From positions 372,001-436,000 of the forward strand of contig NZ_RJKQ01000003.1 in the NCBI RefSeq assembly GCF_003751845.1: a stretch of 64,000 nucleotides of DNA, given 5' to 3'. Every line of letters begins with the position of its first letter. The stretch's first letter is position 1. The stretch is from Enterobacter sp. BIGb0383 (GTDB lineage: Bacteria > Pseudomonadota > Gammaproteobacteria > Enterobacterales > Enterobacteriaceae). This document shows, in pieces, positions 1 to 10,356 of the stretch. The position numbers and the translations under genes are program-made. Under the pieces are notes generated by a model. That model was not told the origin of the DNA. It made no database searches and saw only the letters and a program-made list of their open reading frames with translations.

Positions 1-792
1 TTCTGAATGACCGACAAACAACAATCCGCCGGGCTTTAACAGTTTTGCAAAACGATTCAGGATCTGGCTTTGGTTTTTCTTATCGAAATAGATCATGACA
101 TTGCGGCAAAATATCGCGTCAAACGGAGCCGGAATATCCCAGACCGGGGCCACTAAATTCAGCTGCTGAAAATGCACGGCATTTTGCAACGTACTGCCCA
201 CTTTTACCTGCTCCTGCCCGCCAGCCTGCGCCCGACGTAAGAAGTACTTTTTTCGCCGCTCCCCGGAAACACTGTTTAAATCCGTCAGGCGATAGGTGCC
301 GAGACGGGCTTTTTCTAACACGCTGGTATCTATATCGGTGGCCAGAATGCGCGGTCCGGCAACGCTCTGCCCCAGAACCTCATCGAGGGTGATGGCAATG
401 GACCAGGGCTCTTCCCCGGTCGAGGCTGCGGTACACCAGACGCTGTAACCTCCTGCCCGGCGAGAGGCATGCTCTGCGAGGATCGGGAAGTGATAGGCTT
501 CGCGAAAGAAAGAGGTCAAATTGGTGGTCAGCGCATTAATAAACTGCTGCCATTCGTCATGCTTCAGCGCACTTTCTAAAAAATGCAGATACTGACTGAA
601 ATTGTTCATTCCCAGCGCACGCAAACGGGGCGCAAGCCGGTTGTAAACCATATCCTGTCGCTTGTCGGTAATGACAATGCCGGCACGTTGATAAATAAGC
701 GTAATGATTTTTGCTAACTCTTGCTCCGTCAGATTACATTGTGCGTAGCGATGCGTTAGCTCATTATTATGGGTGTAAGTGTCATCAGACAT
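1..792 (-). CDS. cheR: Chemotaxis protein methyltransferase CheR (3' end outside window)
   Basis: Reading the minus strand from ATG at 792 gives 264 codons open to the window edge, close to the usual CheR length of about 280. The N-terminal helical domain contains YQRAGIVITDKRQDMVYNRL, and the SAM-dependent methyltransferase domain contains ILATDIDTSVLEKAR and FDAIFCRNVMIYFD, all typical of CheR. The family methylates glutamates on chemoreceptors using S-adenosylmethionine, setting adaptation. An AGGA lies about 9 bases before the start. It follows fliE on the same strand after about 150 bases. In E. coli cheR sits instead in the tar-cheZ operon, so its place beside fliE suggests that this flagellar locus carries its own chemotaxis genes. 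The C-terminal end is not visible. Confidence 0.9.
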   Translation of the reverse strand, partial: MSDDTYTHNNELTHRYAQCNLTEQELAKIITLIYQRAGIVITDKRQDMVYNRLAPRLRALGMNNFSQYLHFLESALKHDEWQQFINALTTNLTSFFREAYHFPILAEHASRRAGGYSVWCTAASTGEEPWSIAITLDEVLGQSVAGPRILATDIDTSVLEKARLGTYRLTDLNSVSGERRKKYFLRRAQAGGQEQVKVGSTLQNAVHFQQLNLVAPVWDIPAPFDAIFCRNVMIYFDKKNQSQILNRFAKLLKPGGLLFVGHSE

Positions 793-872
793 ACCAGAGG
801 TTCCTGTCGGCCAGGTGTTTGTTTTTTTAACGTATAAAAATGTCCGTGTATTTTTTATCAAATACAAGACGC

Positions 873-895
873 AATGCTGCCCTGTCGGCAGCATT
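873..895. other. Stem-loop between fliE and cheR
   Basis: A 9-base perfect inverted repeat (AATGCTGCC and GGCAGCATT) with a 5-base loop lies in the fliE-cheR gap. No T-run follows on either strand, so it is more likely an RNA processing or stability element than a strong terminator. Confidence 0.35.
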
Positions 896-946
896 ATAGT
901 TAGTAAGATAATTTACCCTGGATTACACCAGCGAAACGCATGGGGT

Positions 947-1273
947 TTATAAAGACATCCCCATGATCTCCTGATAGGCGCTGACCATTTTATTTCTGAC
1001 CTGGACCCCCAGGTTGAGTGCCAGAGACGATTTTTGCAGTGACACCATCACGTCATTGAGCTCAATACCTGAAGCTCCGCTCATATAGGCCTGAGCCTGG
1101 CTTTTGGCGGTGGTTTGCGCCTGGCTAACGGCATTAATACTGCCCATCAGCATATCGGAAAAGGTGCCGTTTCCTGCGGTTTCTGGCACGCTCCCGCTGG
1201 TATTCAGACCTGACGCCTGACGGGCCTGAAATTGAATCTGATTGAGAATACCCGTCATTGACTGAATCGACAT
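947..1273 (-). CDS. fliE: Flagellar hook-basal body protein FliE
   Basis: The 108-residue protein is near the usual 104. It has the FliE C-terminal pattern GIELNDVMVSLQKSSLAL followed by VQVRNKMVSAYQEIMGMSL. FliE joins the MS ring to the proximal rod in the periplasm and is exported by the flagellar secretion apparatus. It is transcribed divergently from fliF across about 270 bases, as in E. coli and Salmonella. Here, however, it leads into cheR on the same strand. Confidence 0.95.
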   Translation of the reverse strand: MSIQSMTGILNQIQFQARQASGLNTSGSVPETAGNGTFSDMLMGSINAVSQAQTTAKSQAQAYMSGASGIELNDVMVSLQKSSLALNLGVQVRNKMVSAYQEIMGMSL

Positions 1274-1542
1274 CCTGATAACCCCTGGTTACGTTTTCCT
1301 GCACGGTGCTAGTGCCCGAGCAACCGCTGCAGGATAACAGAGGGCTGCGCTGAAAATATAACGTAAATAGCTGGCAGAAGTTTTAGCTTATCACCGATTA
1401 ACATTCCCGATAGTTTGTCCATAATATGCCGCTTGATTTATCTTGCCTGAATGCCATAACGGCATGGCGGCTTATCAATGAATGGCGCCTTAATCGTTAA
1501 TGTACGTTTACATTGTGGCATTATTTTTAACAGGAATATGGT
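1274..1542. promoter_or_regulatory. Divergent fliE / fliF promoter region
   Basis: These 269 bases separate divergent fliE and fliF and must hold the promoters for both. The stretch is AT-rich towards fliF. I could not pick out a convincing FlhDC site or sigma-28 promoter by eye, so only the position supports this call. Confidence 0.5.
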
Positions 1543-3192
1543 ATGAATGCCGCAACTAACGGTAATAACATAAAAAAACCTGCTGACCTGATGGCAATTA
1601 TTGAGCGGGTTCGTTCAAATCCCAGAGTTATATTTCTTATTGCCGCCGCCGCCGCGCTTTCTATTATTATTGCGCTTTTATTCTGGGCTAAAGCACCCGA
1701 TTACCGGGTGTTATTTAGCAATATCAACGATCGGGACGGTGGGGACATTGTCGCTCAGCTGACGCAGATGAATGTGCCTTATCGCTTTGATGAGCGGCAA
1801 GGGGCCATCCTGGTGCCGGAAGAGCAGGTCTACGACCTGCGTCTGAAGCTGGCACAGCAGGGGCTGCCGAAAGGCGGAACGGTGGGCTTTGAGCTGCTCG
1901 ACCAGGAAAAATTTGGCATCAGCGAATTCAGTGAACAGGTTAACTTCCAGCGTGCGCTGGAAGGGGAACTCTCGCGCACCATTGACACTCTGGGGCCGGT
2001 GAAAAGTTCCCGCGTGCATCTGGCGACGCCAAAAGAGTCGCTGTTTATCCAGGACCAGAAAGCGCCCTCAGCCTCGGTAACGCTTGAACTGGCGGGCGGA
2101 CGCTCGCTGGATGAGGGGCAGGTTAGCGCCATTACTCATCTTATCTCCAGCGCCGTACCGGGCCTGACCGCCGATAACGTCACGATTGTCGACCAAAGCG
2201 GACGCCTGCTCACGCAGGGCGGGGAGCAGGCGACCCGGACCTCGCAGCTTCGCTATACCAACAAGATTGAAGAAGACTATCAGCATCGCATTCAGGCCAT
2301 CCTGGCGCCAATTGTGGGCAGCAACAACGTCCGGGCGCAGGTCACCGCTAAAATCGATTTCTCCGTTAACGAACAGACGGCAGAGCAGTACCAGCCTAAC
2401 AGCGCCCCGGATAAGAAAGCGGTCCGCAGCCGCCAGGCCAGCGGCAGTGAACAGGGAGGGAAAGACGCGGTGGGCGGGGTACCTGGCGCATTAAGTAACC
2501 AGCCGCCGGTGCCGACGTCGGCGCCCATCGACCAGACGACCTCCGCGCCATCGGCGACGGGCAACGGCGGCAAGCTGGTTCCCTGGAACAGTCACAATGA
2601 CGAGACGGTCAACTACGAGCTCGATCGCACCCTGACGCATATTCGCCGCAGTCCCGGCGGGATTGAACAGCTCTCGGCGGCGGTGGTCGTGAACTATGCC
2701 GTCGATAAAACGGGTACGCCCGTTGCGCTCAGCAAAGCGCAGATGGACCAGATTAACGCGCTGGTGAAAGAGGCGATGGGCTTCTCATCTCAGCGTGGCG
2801 ATAGCCTCAGCGTTGTTAACTCGCCGTTCAGCGCCCCGGATGAAGAAAATACGATCCCGCTGTGGAAACAGCCGGAAACGATCCATCTCCTCCTGGAAGT
2901 GGGGCGTTATCTGCTGATTGCGCTGGTGGCCTGGATCCTGTGGCGCAAAGCGGTGCAGCCGTTCTGGATAAAACATCAGGAACTGGCGCTACAGCGGCTT
3001 GAGCTGGAGAAAGAGGCGCGTCAGGCGGAGCTGGATGCTCAGATCCGCAAGAAAGAGAGCATTGAAAAATCGAAGGCACAGCAGCGAGTGGACACCGAGA
3101 TCACCACCCAGCATCTGCGAAGCATTGCGGAACAGGAACCTCATGTTCTCGCTGCTGTTGTGCGTAAGTGGCTGATGAAGGGGCAGAAATAG
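1543..3192 (+). CDS. fliF: Flagellar MS-ring protein FliF
   Basis: The 549 residues match the family length. A first membrane helix lies at about residues 29-48, followed by the conserved block from PDYRVLF through [20 protein letters not shown] and [20 protein letters not shown], which is diagnostic of FliF. A variable Pro/Ser/Gly-rich periplasmic linker lies at about 290-350, and a second membrane helix ([15 protein letters not shown]) at about 450-468. The C-terminal tail binds FliG. FliF is the membrane scaffold of the basal body and switch. An AGGA precedes the start. The N-terminus and linker differ strongly from the E. coli protein as I recall it, which fits a paralogous or transferred flagellar system. 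Confidence 0.96.
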   Translation: MNAATNGNNIKKPADLMAIIERVRSNPRVIFLIAAAAALSIIIALLFWAKAPDYRVLFSNINDRDGGDIVAQLTQMNVPYRFDERQGAILVPEEQVYDLRLKLAQQGLPKGGTVGFELLDQEKFGISEFSEQVNFQRALEGELSRTIDTLGPVKSSRVHLATPKESLFIQDQKAPSASVTLELAGGRSLDEGQVSAITHLISSAVPGLTADNVTIVDQSGRLLTQGGEQATRTSQLRYTNKIEEDYQHRIQAILAPIVGSNNVRAQVTAKIDFSVNEQTAEQYQPNSAPDKKAVRSRQASGSEQGGKDAVGGVPGALSNQPPVPTSAPIDQTTSAPSATGNGGKLVPWNSHNDETVNYELDRTLTHIRRSPGGIEQLSAAVVVNYAVDKTGTPVALSKAQMDQINALVKEAMGFSSQRGDSLSVVNSPFSAPDEENTIPLWKQPETIHLLLEVGRYLLIALVAWILWRKAVQPFWIKHQELALQRLELEKEARQAELDAQIRKKESIEKSKAQQRVDTEITTQHLRSIAEQEPHVLAAVVRKWLMKGQK

Positions 3193-3194
3193 CA

Positions 3195-4181
3195 ATGAAT
3201 GCGGCCGATAAATGTGCCATGGTGATGTTAACCCTTGGCGATGAATGCGCTGCTGAGGTGTTCAAACACCTCCATTCGCATGAAGTGACCCAGATTAGTA
3301 GCGCGATGTACAACCTGAACGGCGTTACGCACGATAACCTGGCCGAAGTGATGAAGGAATTTGGCCACGACGTGTCCGAGTTCGCGGCGCTGAACTTCAA
3401 TACCAACGACTACCTGCGCAATGTGCTGGTCAAGGCGCTGGGCGAGGAACGGGCCTCCAGCCTGCTGGAAGATCTGCTTGATTCCCATTCGAAGGTGAAC
3501 GGGCTTGAAACCCTGAACTTCATGGAACCACAGTCGGTCTTCGATGTGATCCGCGAAGAACACCCGCAGATTATTGCCACCATCCTGGTTCACCTGAAAC
3601 GCGGCCAGGCCGCCGATGTTCTGACCAAATTCGAAGAGCGCGAGCGTAATGACATTATGCTGCGTATTGCGACATTTGGCGGCGTCCAGCCCGCGGCGCT
3701 GCAGGAACTGACCGAAGTGCTGAATAATCTGCTGACGGGTCAGAATATGAAGCGCAGCAAAATGGGCGGGGTGCGCCCGGCGGCTGAGATCCTCAACCTG
3801 ATGAAATCTCAGCAGGAAGAGGCGGCGATAGACGCCGTACGTGAGTTTGACCACGAGCTGGCGCAGAAAATTATCGATGAAATGTTCCTGTTCGAAAATC
3901 TGGTAGAGATCGAAGACCGCAGCCTTCAGCGCCTGCTGCAGGAGATCGAAAACGAATCGCTGATTATCGCGCTGAAAGGCGCCGAACAGCCGCTACGCGA
4001 TGCGTTCTTCCGCAATATGTCGAAGCGTCAGGCGGACATCATGAAAGACGATCTCAACTCGCGAGGTCCGGTTCGTATGTCGCAGGTGGAAGCCGAGCAG
4101 AAGAGCATTCTGCTGATTGCGCGCCGCCTGGCGGAAACCGGCGAAATTGTGATTGGAGGCAGCGACGATGTCTATGTCTGA
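3195..4181 (+). CDS. fliG: Flagellar motor switch protein FliG
   Basis: I place the start at ATG 3195, just after the fliF stop, giving 328 residues (331 in E. coli). An upstream ATG at 3168 would overlap fliF. Conserved blocks include [17 protein letters not shown], the [15 protein letters not shown] middle domain and the C-terminal torque helix ([20 protein letters not shown] and [14 protein letters not shown]), whose charged residues interact with the stator. FliG transmits torque between MotA and the rotor and binds FliF and FliM at the cytoplasmic face. Confidence 0.96.
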   Translation: MNAADKCAMVMLTLGDECAAEVFKHLHSHEVTQISSAMYNLNGVTHDNLAEVMKEFGHDVSEFAALNFNTNDYLRNVLVKALGEERASSLLEDLLDSHSKVNGLETLNFMEPQSVFDVIREEHPQIIATILVHLKRGQAADVLTKFEERERNDIMLRIATFGGVQPAALQELTEVLNNLLTGQNMKRSKMGGVRPAAEILNLMKSQQEEAAIDAVREFDHELAQKIIDEMFLFENLVEIEDRSLQRLLQEIENESLIIALKGAEQPLRDAFFRNMSKRQADIMKDDLNSRGPVRMSQVEAEQKSILLIARRLAETGEIVIGGSDDVYV

Positions 4182-4884
4182 TAGCGGACTCCATCAGGAC
4201 TGGCAGCGCTGGCAGCCTGAAAGCCTGCTGGAGGATCCCGAACCTCCCCTTGCTGTGCCTGCCCCCAGTTTGCCTGTCGACCTGGTGACAGATGCGCAGG
4301 TTCAGGCCGAACTGGCCCGGCTGCGCCAGCAGGCAGAGCACGAAGGCTATGCGGCCGGAGAGCGTCGCGGGCGGGAAGAGGGCCAGAAGAAAGGCTACGA
4401 AGAGGGCGTTAGTCAGGGCAGAGAAAAGGGGCTGGAGCAGGGCGAAACCGAAGCCCGCGCCCGGCAGCAGGCGCTGGTTGGCCGTTTTACGCAACTGGTG
4501 GATGAATTCGAGGCGTCACTGGACAGCCTCGATAGCGTGATCCCCGCTCGCCTGGTTCAGCTCTCGATTAACGCGGTGCGCGCCATGCTGGGTAAGCATA
4601 TTGTCTGCGATCCCGAACGTCTGCTGGAGACGATCCAGCAACTGATGCAGAACAACCTCCGCCTGGTCAACAACCCTGAACTCTGGGTCAGCGAGGCAGA
4701 CTTTCCGCTGGTCAAGGCGCAGCTGGGAGACGCGCTAGAGGCGCGCCGCTGGGCATTACGCGTCGAGGGGAAAATGGCCCCTGGCGACTGCCGTATTACC
4801 GCAGAGGAGGGCGAGCTGGATGCGACTCTCGCCGTTAACTGGCAACGGTTGTGCGATCTCAGCCAGGAAGCGTACCGACCATGA
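4168..4884 (+). CDS. fliH: Flagellar export ATPase regulator FliH
   Basis: ATG 4168 follows GGAGGC and overlaps the end of fliG by 14 bases, giving 238 residues. The middle is a charged segment with the repeated small-residue spacing of FliH ([20 protein letters not shown] and onward), followed by a C-terminal domain that in the family binds FliI. FliH holds the FliI hexamer at the export gate and restrains its ATPase. It overlaps fliI by four bases (ATGA), so translation is probably coupled. Confidence 0.93.
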   Translation: MSMSDSGLHQDWQRWQPESLLEDPEPPLAVPAPSLPVDLVTDAQVQAELARLRQQAEHEGYAAGERRGREEGQKKGYEEGVSQGREKGLEQGETEARARQQALVGRFTQLVDEFEASLDSLDSVIPARLVQLSINAVRAMLGKHIVCDPERLLETIQQLMQNNLRLVNNPELWVSEADFPLVKAQLGDALEARRWALRVEGKMAPGDCRITAEEGELDATLAVNWQRLCDLSQEAYRP

Positions 4885-6263
4885 CCACGCGCCTGAAAAG
4901 ATGGCTCGACGCGATTGACGTACGCGAGCGACAAATCGTCTCACGCCCGGCCTGGCAACAGTACGGAAAACTGGTCCGGGCAACCGGGCTGGTGATGGAA
5001 GCCGTGGGCCTGAGCTTACCGATAGGGACGCTCTGCCTGATTGAGCGGACGACCTGCAACGGCACGGATTTTGTCGAAGGCGAGGTGGTCGGATTTAACG
5101 ATCGCCTCCTGTACCTGATGCCGCTGGAGAATGTGGATGGCATCCTGCCCGGCGCACGCGTCTGCGTTCATCCCGGGGCGATGGCCCACGGCAAAAGCCT
5201 GCCCCTGGGGCCTGAGCTGTTGGGTCGTGTCCTTGACGCCAACGGCCGACCGCTTGATGGCATGGGGCCGCCCACCTGCAAAACCACCGGTTCGCTCTTT
5301 AGCGCGCCGCTCAATCCCCTGCAGCGTGACCCGATTAAAGACGTGCTGGATGTTGGCGTCAGGGCGATCAATGGCCTGCTCTCGGTCGGGCGCGGTCAGC
5401 GGATGGGGCTGTTTGCCGGTTCCGGGGTCGGGAAAAGCGTCCTGCTGGGCATGATGGCTCGTTACACCAAAGCCGATGTGATTGTTGTCGGGCTGATCGG
5501 CGAGCGCGGCCGCGAAGTAAAAGATTTTATTGAAAATATTCTCGGACAGGAGGGGCTTCGCCGCGCTGTGGTGATCGCCGCTCCGGCGGATGTGTCGCCG
5601 ATACTGCGTATGCAGGGGGCGGACTATGCCACGCGTATCGCCGAAGATTTCCGCTCACGCGGCATGGATGTACTGCTGATTATGGATTCGCTGACGCGTT
5701 ACGCCATGGCGCAGCGCGAAATAGCGCTGGCGATTGGCGAGCCACCGGCGACCAAAGGCTATCCGCCCTCGGTGTTCGCGAAGCTACCGGCCCTGGTCGA
5801 GCGGGCGGGCAACGGCATTAAAGGCGGCGGATCGATTACCGCCTTCTACACGGTACTGACCGAGGGCGACGATCAGCAGGATCCGGTTGCTGACGCTGCC
5901 CGGGCGATCCTCGACGGCCATATCGTCCTGTCGCGCCGTCTTGCCGAGTCGGGACACTATCCGGCGATCGATATCGAAGCCTCCATTAGTCGTGCCATGA
6001 CGGAGCTGATCGCGAAGACGCACTATAAGAACGTTCAGCGCTTTAAACAGCTGCTCTCCGTGTATCAGCGCAACCGCGACCTGGTCAGCGTCGGCGCCTA
6101 TGCGGCAGGCAGCGATCCCACGCTGGATCGGGCGATTGCGCTCTATCCGCAGCTGGAAAGCTATCTACAGCAAGGGATTGAAGAGTGCTGCGAATATGAC
6201 GCAGCCTCTGATCGTCTTAATGCCCTTTTCCCTGAAAATACCGATCCGCAAGTGAGTCTTTAA
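4881..6263 (+). CDS. fliI: Flagellum-specific export ATPase FliI
   Basis: Starting at ATG 4881 (ATGA overlap with fliH), this is 460 residues, the family length. It has an F1-beta-like fold: Walker A AGSGVGKS at about 179-186, [13 protein letters not shown] at about 204-216, Walker B DVLLIMDS at about 263-270, and the [18 protein letters not shown] block typical of FliI and type III ATPases. FliI powers unfolding and delivery of export substrates at the base of the flagellum. Confidence 0.97.
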   Translation: MTTRLKRWLDAIDVRERQIVSRPAWQQYGKLVRATGLVMEAVGLSLPIGTLCLIERTTCNGTDFVEGEVVGFNDRLLYLMPLENVDGILPGARVCVHPGAMAHGKSLPLGPELLGRVLDANGRPLDGMGPPTCKTTGSLFSAPLNPLQRDPIKDVLDVGVRAINGLLSVGRGQRMGLFAGSGVGKSVLLGMMARYTKADVIVVGLIGERGREVKDFIENILGQEGLRRAVVIAAPADVSPILRMQGADYATRIAEDFRSRGMDVLLIMDSLTRYAMAQREIALAIGEPPATKGYPPSVFAKLPALVERAGNGIKGGGSITAFYTVLTEGDDQQDPVADAARAILDGHIVLSRRLAESGHYPAIDIEASISRAMTELIAKTHYKNVQRFKQLLSVYQRNRDLVSVGAYAAGSDPTLDRAIALYPQLESYLQQGIEECCEYDAASDRLNALFPENTDPQVSL

Positions 6264-6264
6264 C

Positions 6265-6714
6265 ATGGCACCACGTACCGCGATGGATCTGCTACGCGAA
6301 CGGGCAGAAGAAAAACTGAACGACACCACACAGCAGCTAGGCCGGGACCGTCAGCGCTGTGAAAAGGCACGGACCCAGCTTAGCCAGCTTGAGGGATATC
6401 AGCAGGAGTACCGGCAGCAGCTGACGGCCAGAGCGCTCGGCAGCGGCTTGCCCATCATGCATCTCCTCAGCTACCAGGGGTTTATTCAGGCCTTAAGTCA
6501 GGTGGTGAAACAGCACGGTGCCCACGTGGCCGACTGTGAACGTACCGTCACCCTGACGCTCGGTGACTGGCAAAACGATCGTCGTCGACTTAACGCCTTT
6601 ACGACGCTCAAAGCGCGTGCTGATGAGATGGCGAGAACCAAAGAGAACCGTCAGGAACAGAAGCTGATGGATGAATTCGCCAGCCAACTCTTTTTAAGGA
6701 AACACTCCGCATGA
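6265..6714 (+). CDS. fliJ: Flagellar export chaperone FliJ
   Basis: This 149-residue, almost wholly helical and charged protein lies one base after fliI, the invariant place and length of FliJ. Sequence conservation in this family is low, so the call rests on position, length and coiled-coil character. FliJ sits in the centre of the FliI ring and links it to FlhA. It overlaps fliK by four bases (ATGA). Confidence 0.9.
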   Translation: MAPRTAMDLLRERAEEKLNDTTQQLGRDRQRCEKARTQLSQLEGYQQEYRQQLTARALGSGLPIMHLLSYQGFIQALSQVVKQHGAHVADCERTVTLTLGDWQNDRRRLNAFTTLKARADEMARTKENRQEQKLMDEFASQLFLRKHSA

Positions 6715-7892
6715 TAGTTGCAAAGATAGCGGTCGCTGGCCCGACGGGCGCCCCGGCATCATCGCCGGAAAAGACGCCGTCTGAGGGGCCGCAGTTTGCC
6801 AGCGTGCTGGGTGAGAAACAGGCCGCGCAGACGCCGGGTGTAAAACAGCCACCCGCTGCGCCGCTCCATAAAATGGCTGAACGCACCCGGCCGGTTGATG
6901 AGGAGGATACAGCGAACAGCGCACTGCTGACGCTTCTGAATCAGACTCTGGACGCAAGCGTCGACGTGAAAGAGGAAGACGGGGATAACGCTCTGCCCTC
7001 GCTGACGGACAGTGCTGACGGGCAAAACGTACCGCCTTCACCTGACGGTATTCCCCCTTTACTGCCGATTGCCGGGAGCGACGCGCCATCGACTGAATTG
7101 CCTGCAGAAACCGATGCCCTGACGGCTGCGCAGCGGCTGCCAGGGATGACGCCTGCGGGGATGGGTAAAGAACCCGTGACGGAAACAGGTGAAAACAGCG
7201 CCTTCAGGCCGCACATTTCTGCTTCCGGAAAGTCGGCTGAGCCTGATGCGGGTGTTTCCACCGTGTTCAGCCCGTCAGAGACGGTGAAGTCGCCACTGCC
7301 CGCGATTGAAGCCCATCCGCCTGCTGAGAAGGTGGACACGTTTTCTCATGAAAGCGAGCGGGCCGCCGTGACGCCGACATTTGCGCCGCTGGCTGACGTG
7401 ACGGCCACCGCAGCCCATGCGTCGGAGATGGCCAACACGCCAGCCACGGGCGCTCTGGCGCAAACCATGGGGACACCGGCCTGGCAGCAGTCTCTGGGTC
7501 AGCAGATCGCGTGCTTTACCCGCGGTGGCGTTCAGCACGCCGAACTGCGTCTGCATCCGGAGGAACTCGGCTCCATCCAGATTAATTTACAGCTGAAAGA
7601 CGAGCAGGCGCAGCTGCATTTCGTTGCCGCCAGCCACCAGGTTCGCGCCGCGCTTGAGGCGGCGGTGCCGCATCTGCGTACCTCCCTGGCCGAGTCGGGC
7701 ATTGAGCTGGGCCAGAGCAGCGTAGGGGCAGAGACCTTCTCCGGGTGGAATGATCCGGCCCGGTCCGGGCAAACGTCGCAGGAAAAATTTGCCGGGGAGC
7801 ACTCGCAGGATCCCGCCGTATTAACCGAAGAGGTTGTTGAAACTCCCGTCAGAACAGTCAGTTATAACCATGGGGTGAATATATTTGCCTGA
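6711..7892 (+). CDS. fliK: Flagellar hook-length control protein FliK
   Basis: The 393 residues have the FliK layout: a long, low-complexity Ala/Pro/Thr/Ser-rich N-terminal part and a conserved C-terminal domain at about 255-345 with QHAELRLHPEELGSIQINLQ and ALEAAVPHLRTSLAESGIEL. FliK is an exported ruler that switches FlhB specificity from hook to filament when the hook reaches length. The N-terminal part is highly variable between species and shows no recognisable similarity by eye. Confidence 0.94.
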   Translation: MIVAKIAVAGPTGAPASSPEKTPSEGPQFASVLGEKQAAQTPGVKQPPAAPLHKMAERTRPVDEEDTANSALLTLLNQTLDASVDVKEEDGDNALPSLTDSADGQNVPPSPDGIPPLLPIAGSDAPSTELPAETDALTAAQRLPGMTPAGMGKEPVTETGENSAFRPHISASGKSAEPDAGVSTVFSPSETVKSPLPAIEAHPPAEKVDTFSHESERAAVTPTFAPLADVTATAAHASEMANTPATGALAQTMGTPAWQQSLGQQIACFTRGGVQHAELRLHPEELGSIQINLQLKDEQAQLHFVAASHQVRAALEAAVPHLRTSLAESGIELGQSSVGAETFSGWNDPARSGQTSQEKFAGEHSQDPAVLTEEVVETPVRTVSYNHGVNIFA

Positions 7893-8037
7893 CGTTGCAC
7901 TTAATTTTGACAATTGTCGACACTAATTCGACCTTTTAAATCAATTACTCTGTGCGGGGATATAATAGAATGCTCCGCTTATTGGATAACTAATTTAATC
8001 GGGCCTGGCACAGTTATATACAGGACTTTTCTACGTA
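7893..8037 (+). promoter_or_regulatory. AT-rich fliK-fliL gap with possible internal promoter
   Basis: All other genes of this cluster touch or nearly touch, but 145 bases separate fliK from fliL. The gap contains a perfect palindrome GACAATTGTC (7909-7918), a TTGACA at 7907-7912 and a consensus TATAAT at 7961-7966. The TTGACA and TATAAT are too far apart to form one promoter and no good -35 precedes the TATAAT. This may start a fliLMNOPQR unit, but the evidence is weak. Confidence 0.35.
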
Positions 8038-8548
8038 ATGTCGAAAGTAAAACAAAAAAAATCCGCTCGCGGAAAGGGTTACGCATTTATTTTTTTTAAT
8101 CATGATTCTGGCGATCCTGGCCCTTGGCGTGCTGGCCGGATATGCATTTTATCAAATTAAAAATATGAAATCTGAAATACAGAGCGAGATCGGTCAATCC
8201 ACGCCGGTAAAAAAATCGATTGCACTACCACCGCCTATTTATGTGCCATTAGATACCTTTACCGTTAGCCTGAAGTCCGGAGCAACGGACAGCGATCGCG
8301 TTTTATATATTGGATTAACGCTGCGCCTGAAAGATGAAGGTTCAAAGATGCTGCTGCAACAATTTATGCCGGAGATCCGCAGTCGCTTACTGATGCTTTT
8401 TTCTCAGCAAACCGTTGACGTGCTGGAAACGGATAATGGGAAGGTTGAATTAATGAGTAAAATTAAAGACGTGGTCAATCTTCCACTCGCCGACCAGCAT
8501 AGCGTGATGGTCAGTGATGTATTATTTAATGCATTTATTCTACGGTAG
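8038..8548 (+). pseudogene. fliL: FliL, with apparent one-base frameshift in a T8 tract
   Basis: The C-terminal two thirds are clearly FliL: PLDTFTVSL, VLYIGLTLRLKDE, RSRLLMLFSQQ and the terminal VLFNAFILR. In that frame no start codon lies between the in-frame stop at 8048-8050 and ATG 8102, and a start at 8102 would begin inside the membrane helix with no nearby ribosome site. ATG 8038 (AGGA 12 bases upstream) encodes a basic cytoplasmic leader and the first half of a membrane helix (MSKVKQKKSARGKGYAFIFF) in a neighbouring frame. Removing one T from the eight T residues at 8090-8097 joins them into a normal FliL of about 169 residues. The gene could be broken, slippage-dependent, phase-variable, or a base-call error. 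FliL is a stator-associated inner membrane protein. Confidence 0.75.
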
Positions 8549-8553
8549 ATTAT

Positions 8554-9552
8554 ATGTCTGACAGTCTATTATCACAGGCTGAAATTGACCGTCTGTTAAA
8601 TGGCGGTAGCAGCACGGAGAGTGAGAGTGTTCAGGAGCCGGAGGGCACGGATGATATCCGGCCCTACGATCCCAGAACCCAGCGTCGCGTTATCCGCGAT
8701 CGTATGCAGTCGCTGGAGATCATCAATGAGCGGTTTGCCCGTCAGTTCCGGATGGATCTGTTTAACCTCCTGCGCCGCAACCCGGATGTGACCGTCGGCA
8801 ATATGAAAATAGAGCCTTACCATGAGTTCGCACGCAATTTGCCGGTGCCGACCAATCTTAACCTCGTGCATATGAATCCGCTGCGCGGTACGGCGTTATT
8901 TGCCTTCTCACCGCATATGGTTTCGATGGCCGTCGATAACTTGTTTGGTGGCGACGGACGTTTTCCGACAAAAGTGGACGGGCGCGAATTTACGCCGACC
9001 GAGCAGCGAATTATCCGCCGTATTATGTCGATGGCACAGTCCTCCTACGATGAGGCCTGGAGTTCTATCTTCAAGCTTAAAACGCAATATGTTCGTTCGG
9101 AAACGCAGATAAAATTTACCAATATTACCTCGTCACCGAATGACATTGTGATCACGACACCGTTCACCGTCGAAATAGGTTCGCATGTGGGTGAGCTGAG
9201 TATCTGTATTCCGTTCAGTATTATTGAGCCTTTACGTGAACTGTTAACCAACCCTCCCCGGGAGAACTCGAAGCAGGAAGATGAGCAGTGGCATAGCACC
9301 ATGGCGGTGCAGATCCGTGATACGGAGCTGGAGTTAATTGCCCGACTGGCAGACATTCCCACGCATGTTTCCCGCATTATGACTCTGCAAAAAGGGGATG
9401 TTATCCCTCTCGATAAACCTGAAAAGGTTGAAGTCTTTGCCGATGGACACCCCATCTTTTCCGGTAAATATGGCCGGCTTAATAAACAGCTGGCGATCAA
9501 AGTCGAAAAAATTCTCGCCTCCTCGCTACTGTCTTTAAATAAGGAGAAATAA
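8554..9552 (+). CDS. fliM: Flagellar motor switch protein FliM
   Basis: The 332 residues (334 in E. coli) open with SLLSQAEIDRLLNG, the conserved N-terminal helix that binds phosphorylated CheY. The middle domain (RPYDPRTQRRVIRDRMQSLE, LFGGDGRFPTKVDGREFTPTEQRI) binds FliG, and the C-terminal SpoA domain joins FliN. The CheY-binding helix is intact, so this switch should respond to chemotaxis signalling, consistent with the nearby cheR. Confidence 0.97.
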   Translation: MSDSLLSQAEIDRLLNGGSSTESESVQEPEGTDDIRPYDPRTQRRVIRDRMQSLEIINERFARQFRMDLFNLLRRNPDVTVGNMKIEPYHEFARNLPVPTNLNLVHMNPLRGTALFAFSPHMVSMAVDNLFGGDGRFPTKVDGREFTPTEQRIIRRIMSMAQSSYDEAWSSIFKLKTQYVRSETQIKFTNITSSPNDIVITTPFTVEIGSHVGELSICIPFSIIEPLRELLTNPPRENSKQEDEQWHSTMAVQIRDTELELIARLADIPTHVSRIMTLQKGDVIPLDKPEKVEVFADGHPIFSGKYGRLNKQLAIKVEKILASSLLSLNKEK

Positions 9553-9556
9553 CCTG

Positions 9557-9961
9557 ATGAGTGCCACTAATCCGCCGTCTGAGGCTGACGAGCAATCCAT
9601 GGACGATCTCTGGGGAGAGGCGATGAGTGAACAGCTCTCCGGCGACAGCGGCACGGATACGCCAGCGCTTTCCCGGGACGAACAGATGATGAACCTGTCG
9701 GGAGATCTCAACCTGGTCCTGGATATTCCGGTCAAAATGACCGTGGAGCTGGGACGCACCAAAATGACCATCAAAGAGCTGCTGCGCCTGAGCCAGGGAT
9801 CGGTGGTCCCGCTGGAAGGGCTGGCGGGTGAACCGCTGGATATTTTGATCAACGGTTATCTGATCGCGCAGGGTGAAGTGGTGGTCGTTTCCGATAAATT
9901 TGGCGTGCGTATCACCGATATTATTACGCCTTCAGAAAGAATGCAGCGACTGAGCCGGTAA
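9557..9961 (+). CDS. fliN: Flagellar motor switch protein FliN
   Basis: The 134 residues (137 in E. coli) have an acidic variable N-terminus and a C-terminal SpoA domain: LDIPVKMTVELGRTKMTIKEL, VVPLEGLAGEPLDILINGYL and VSDKFGVRITDIITPSERM. FliN forms the lower C-ring and docks FliH-FliI. Its stop overlaps the start of fliO (TAATG). Confidence 0.96.
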   Translation: MSATNPPSEADEQSMDDLWGEAMSEQLSGDSGTDTPALSRDEQMMNLSGDLNLVLDIPVKMTVELGRTKMTIKELLRLSQGSVVPLEGLAGEPLDILINGYLIAQGEVVVVSDKFGVRITDIITPSERMQRLSR

Positions 9962-10356
9962 TGAAAACCCCCCTTCAACCGCAGAGTCAGGCCATCCATA
10001 TGGCGGCCGACCCTGTCTCCTCAGGCGCGATGCTGTTCCAGCTAAGCGGCGCGCTGCTCCTGATCCTGGCCCTGATCCTGGCGATTGGCTGGCTGATTCG
10101 CCGTCGCGGTTGGGGAACCTCGCTGGCGAAAGGCAAAACACCGCTGACTATTGAGCAGCGCTATTCCCTGGGCCAGCGCGAGCAGCTGGCAATCGTCAAC
10201 GTTGACGCACGCCGGTTCCTGCTCGGCATGACGCCCGGCAGTATTACGCTGCTCACTGAACTGGCCGGTGCTGCCGGGGGCGAAATGCCGTCGCCAGGAT
10301 CTTTCCAGCAGGCTCTGACCCAGACGCAGGATGAAAAACGGGGAGCCAACTCGTGA
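9961..10356 (+). CDS. fliO: Flagellar export assembly protein FliO
   Basis: The 131-residue protein has one membrane helix at about 26-46 ([21 protein letters not shown]) followed by RRRGWG and a cytoplasmic domain, the FliO layout and gene position. In the family FliO helps assemble FliP during export-gate biogenesis. It overlaps both fliN and fliP. Confidence 0.9.
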   Translation: MKTPLQPQSQAIHMAADPVSSGAMLFQLSGALLLILALILAIGWLIRRRGWGTSLAKGKTPLTIEQRYSLGQREQLAIVNVDARRFLLGMTPGSITLLTELAGAAGGEMPSPGSFQQALTQTQDEKRGANS

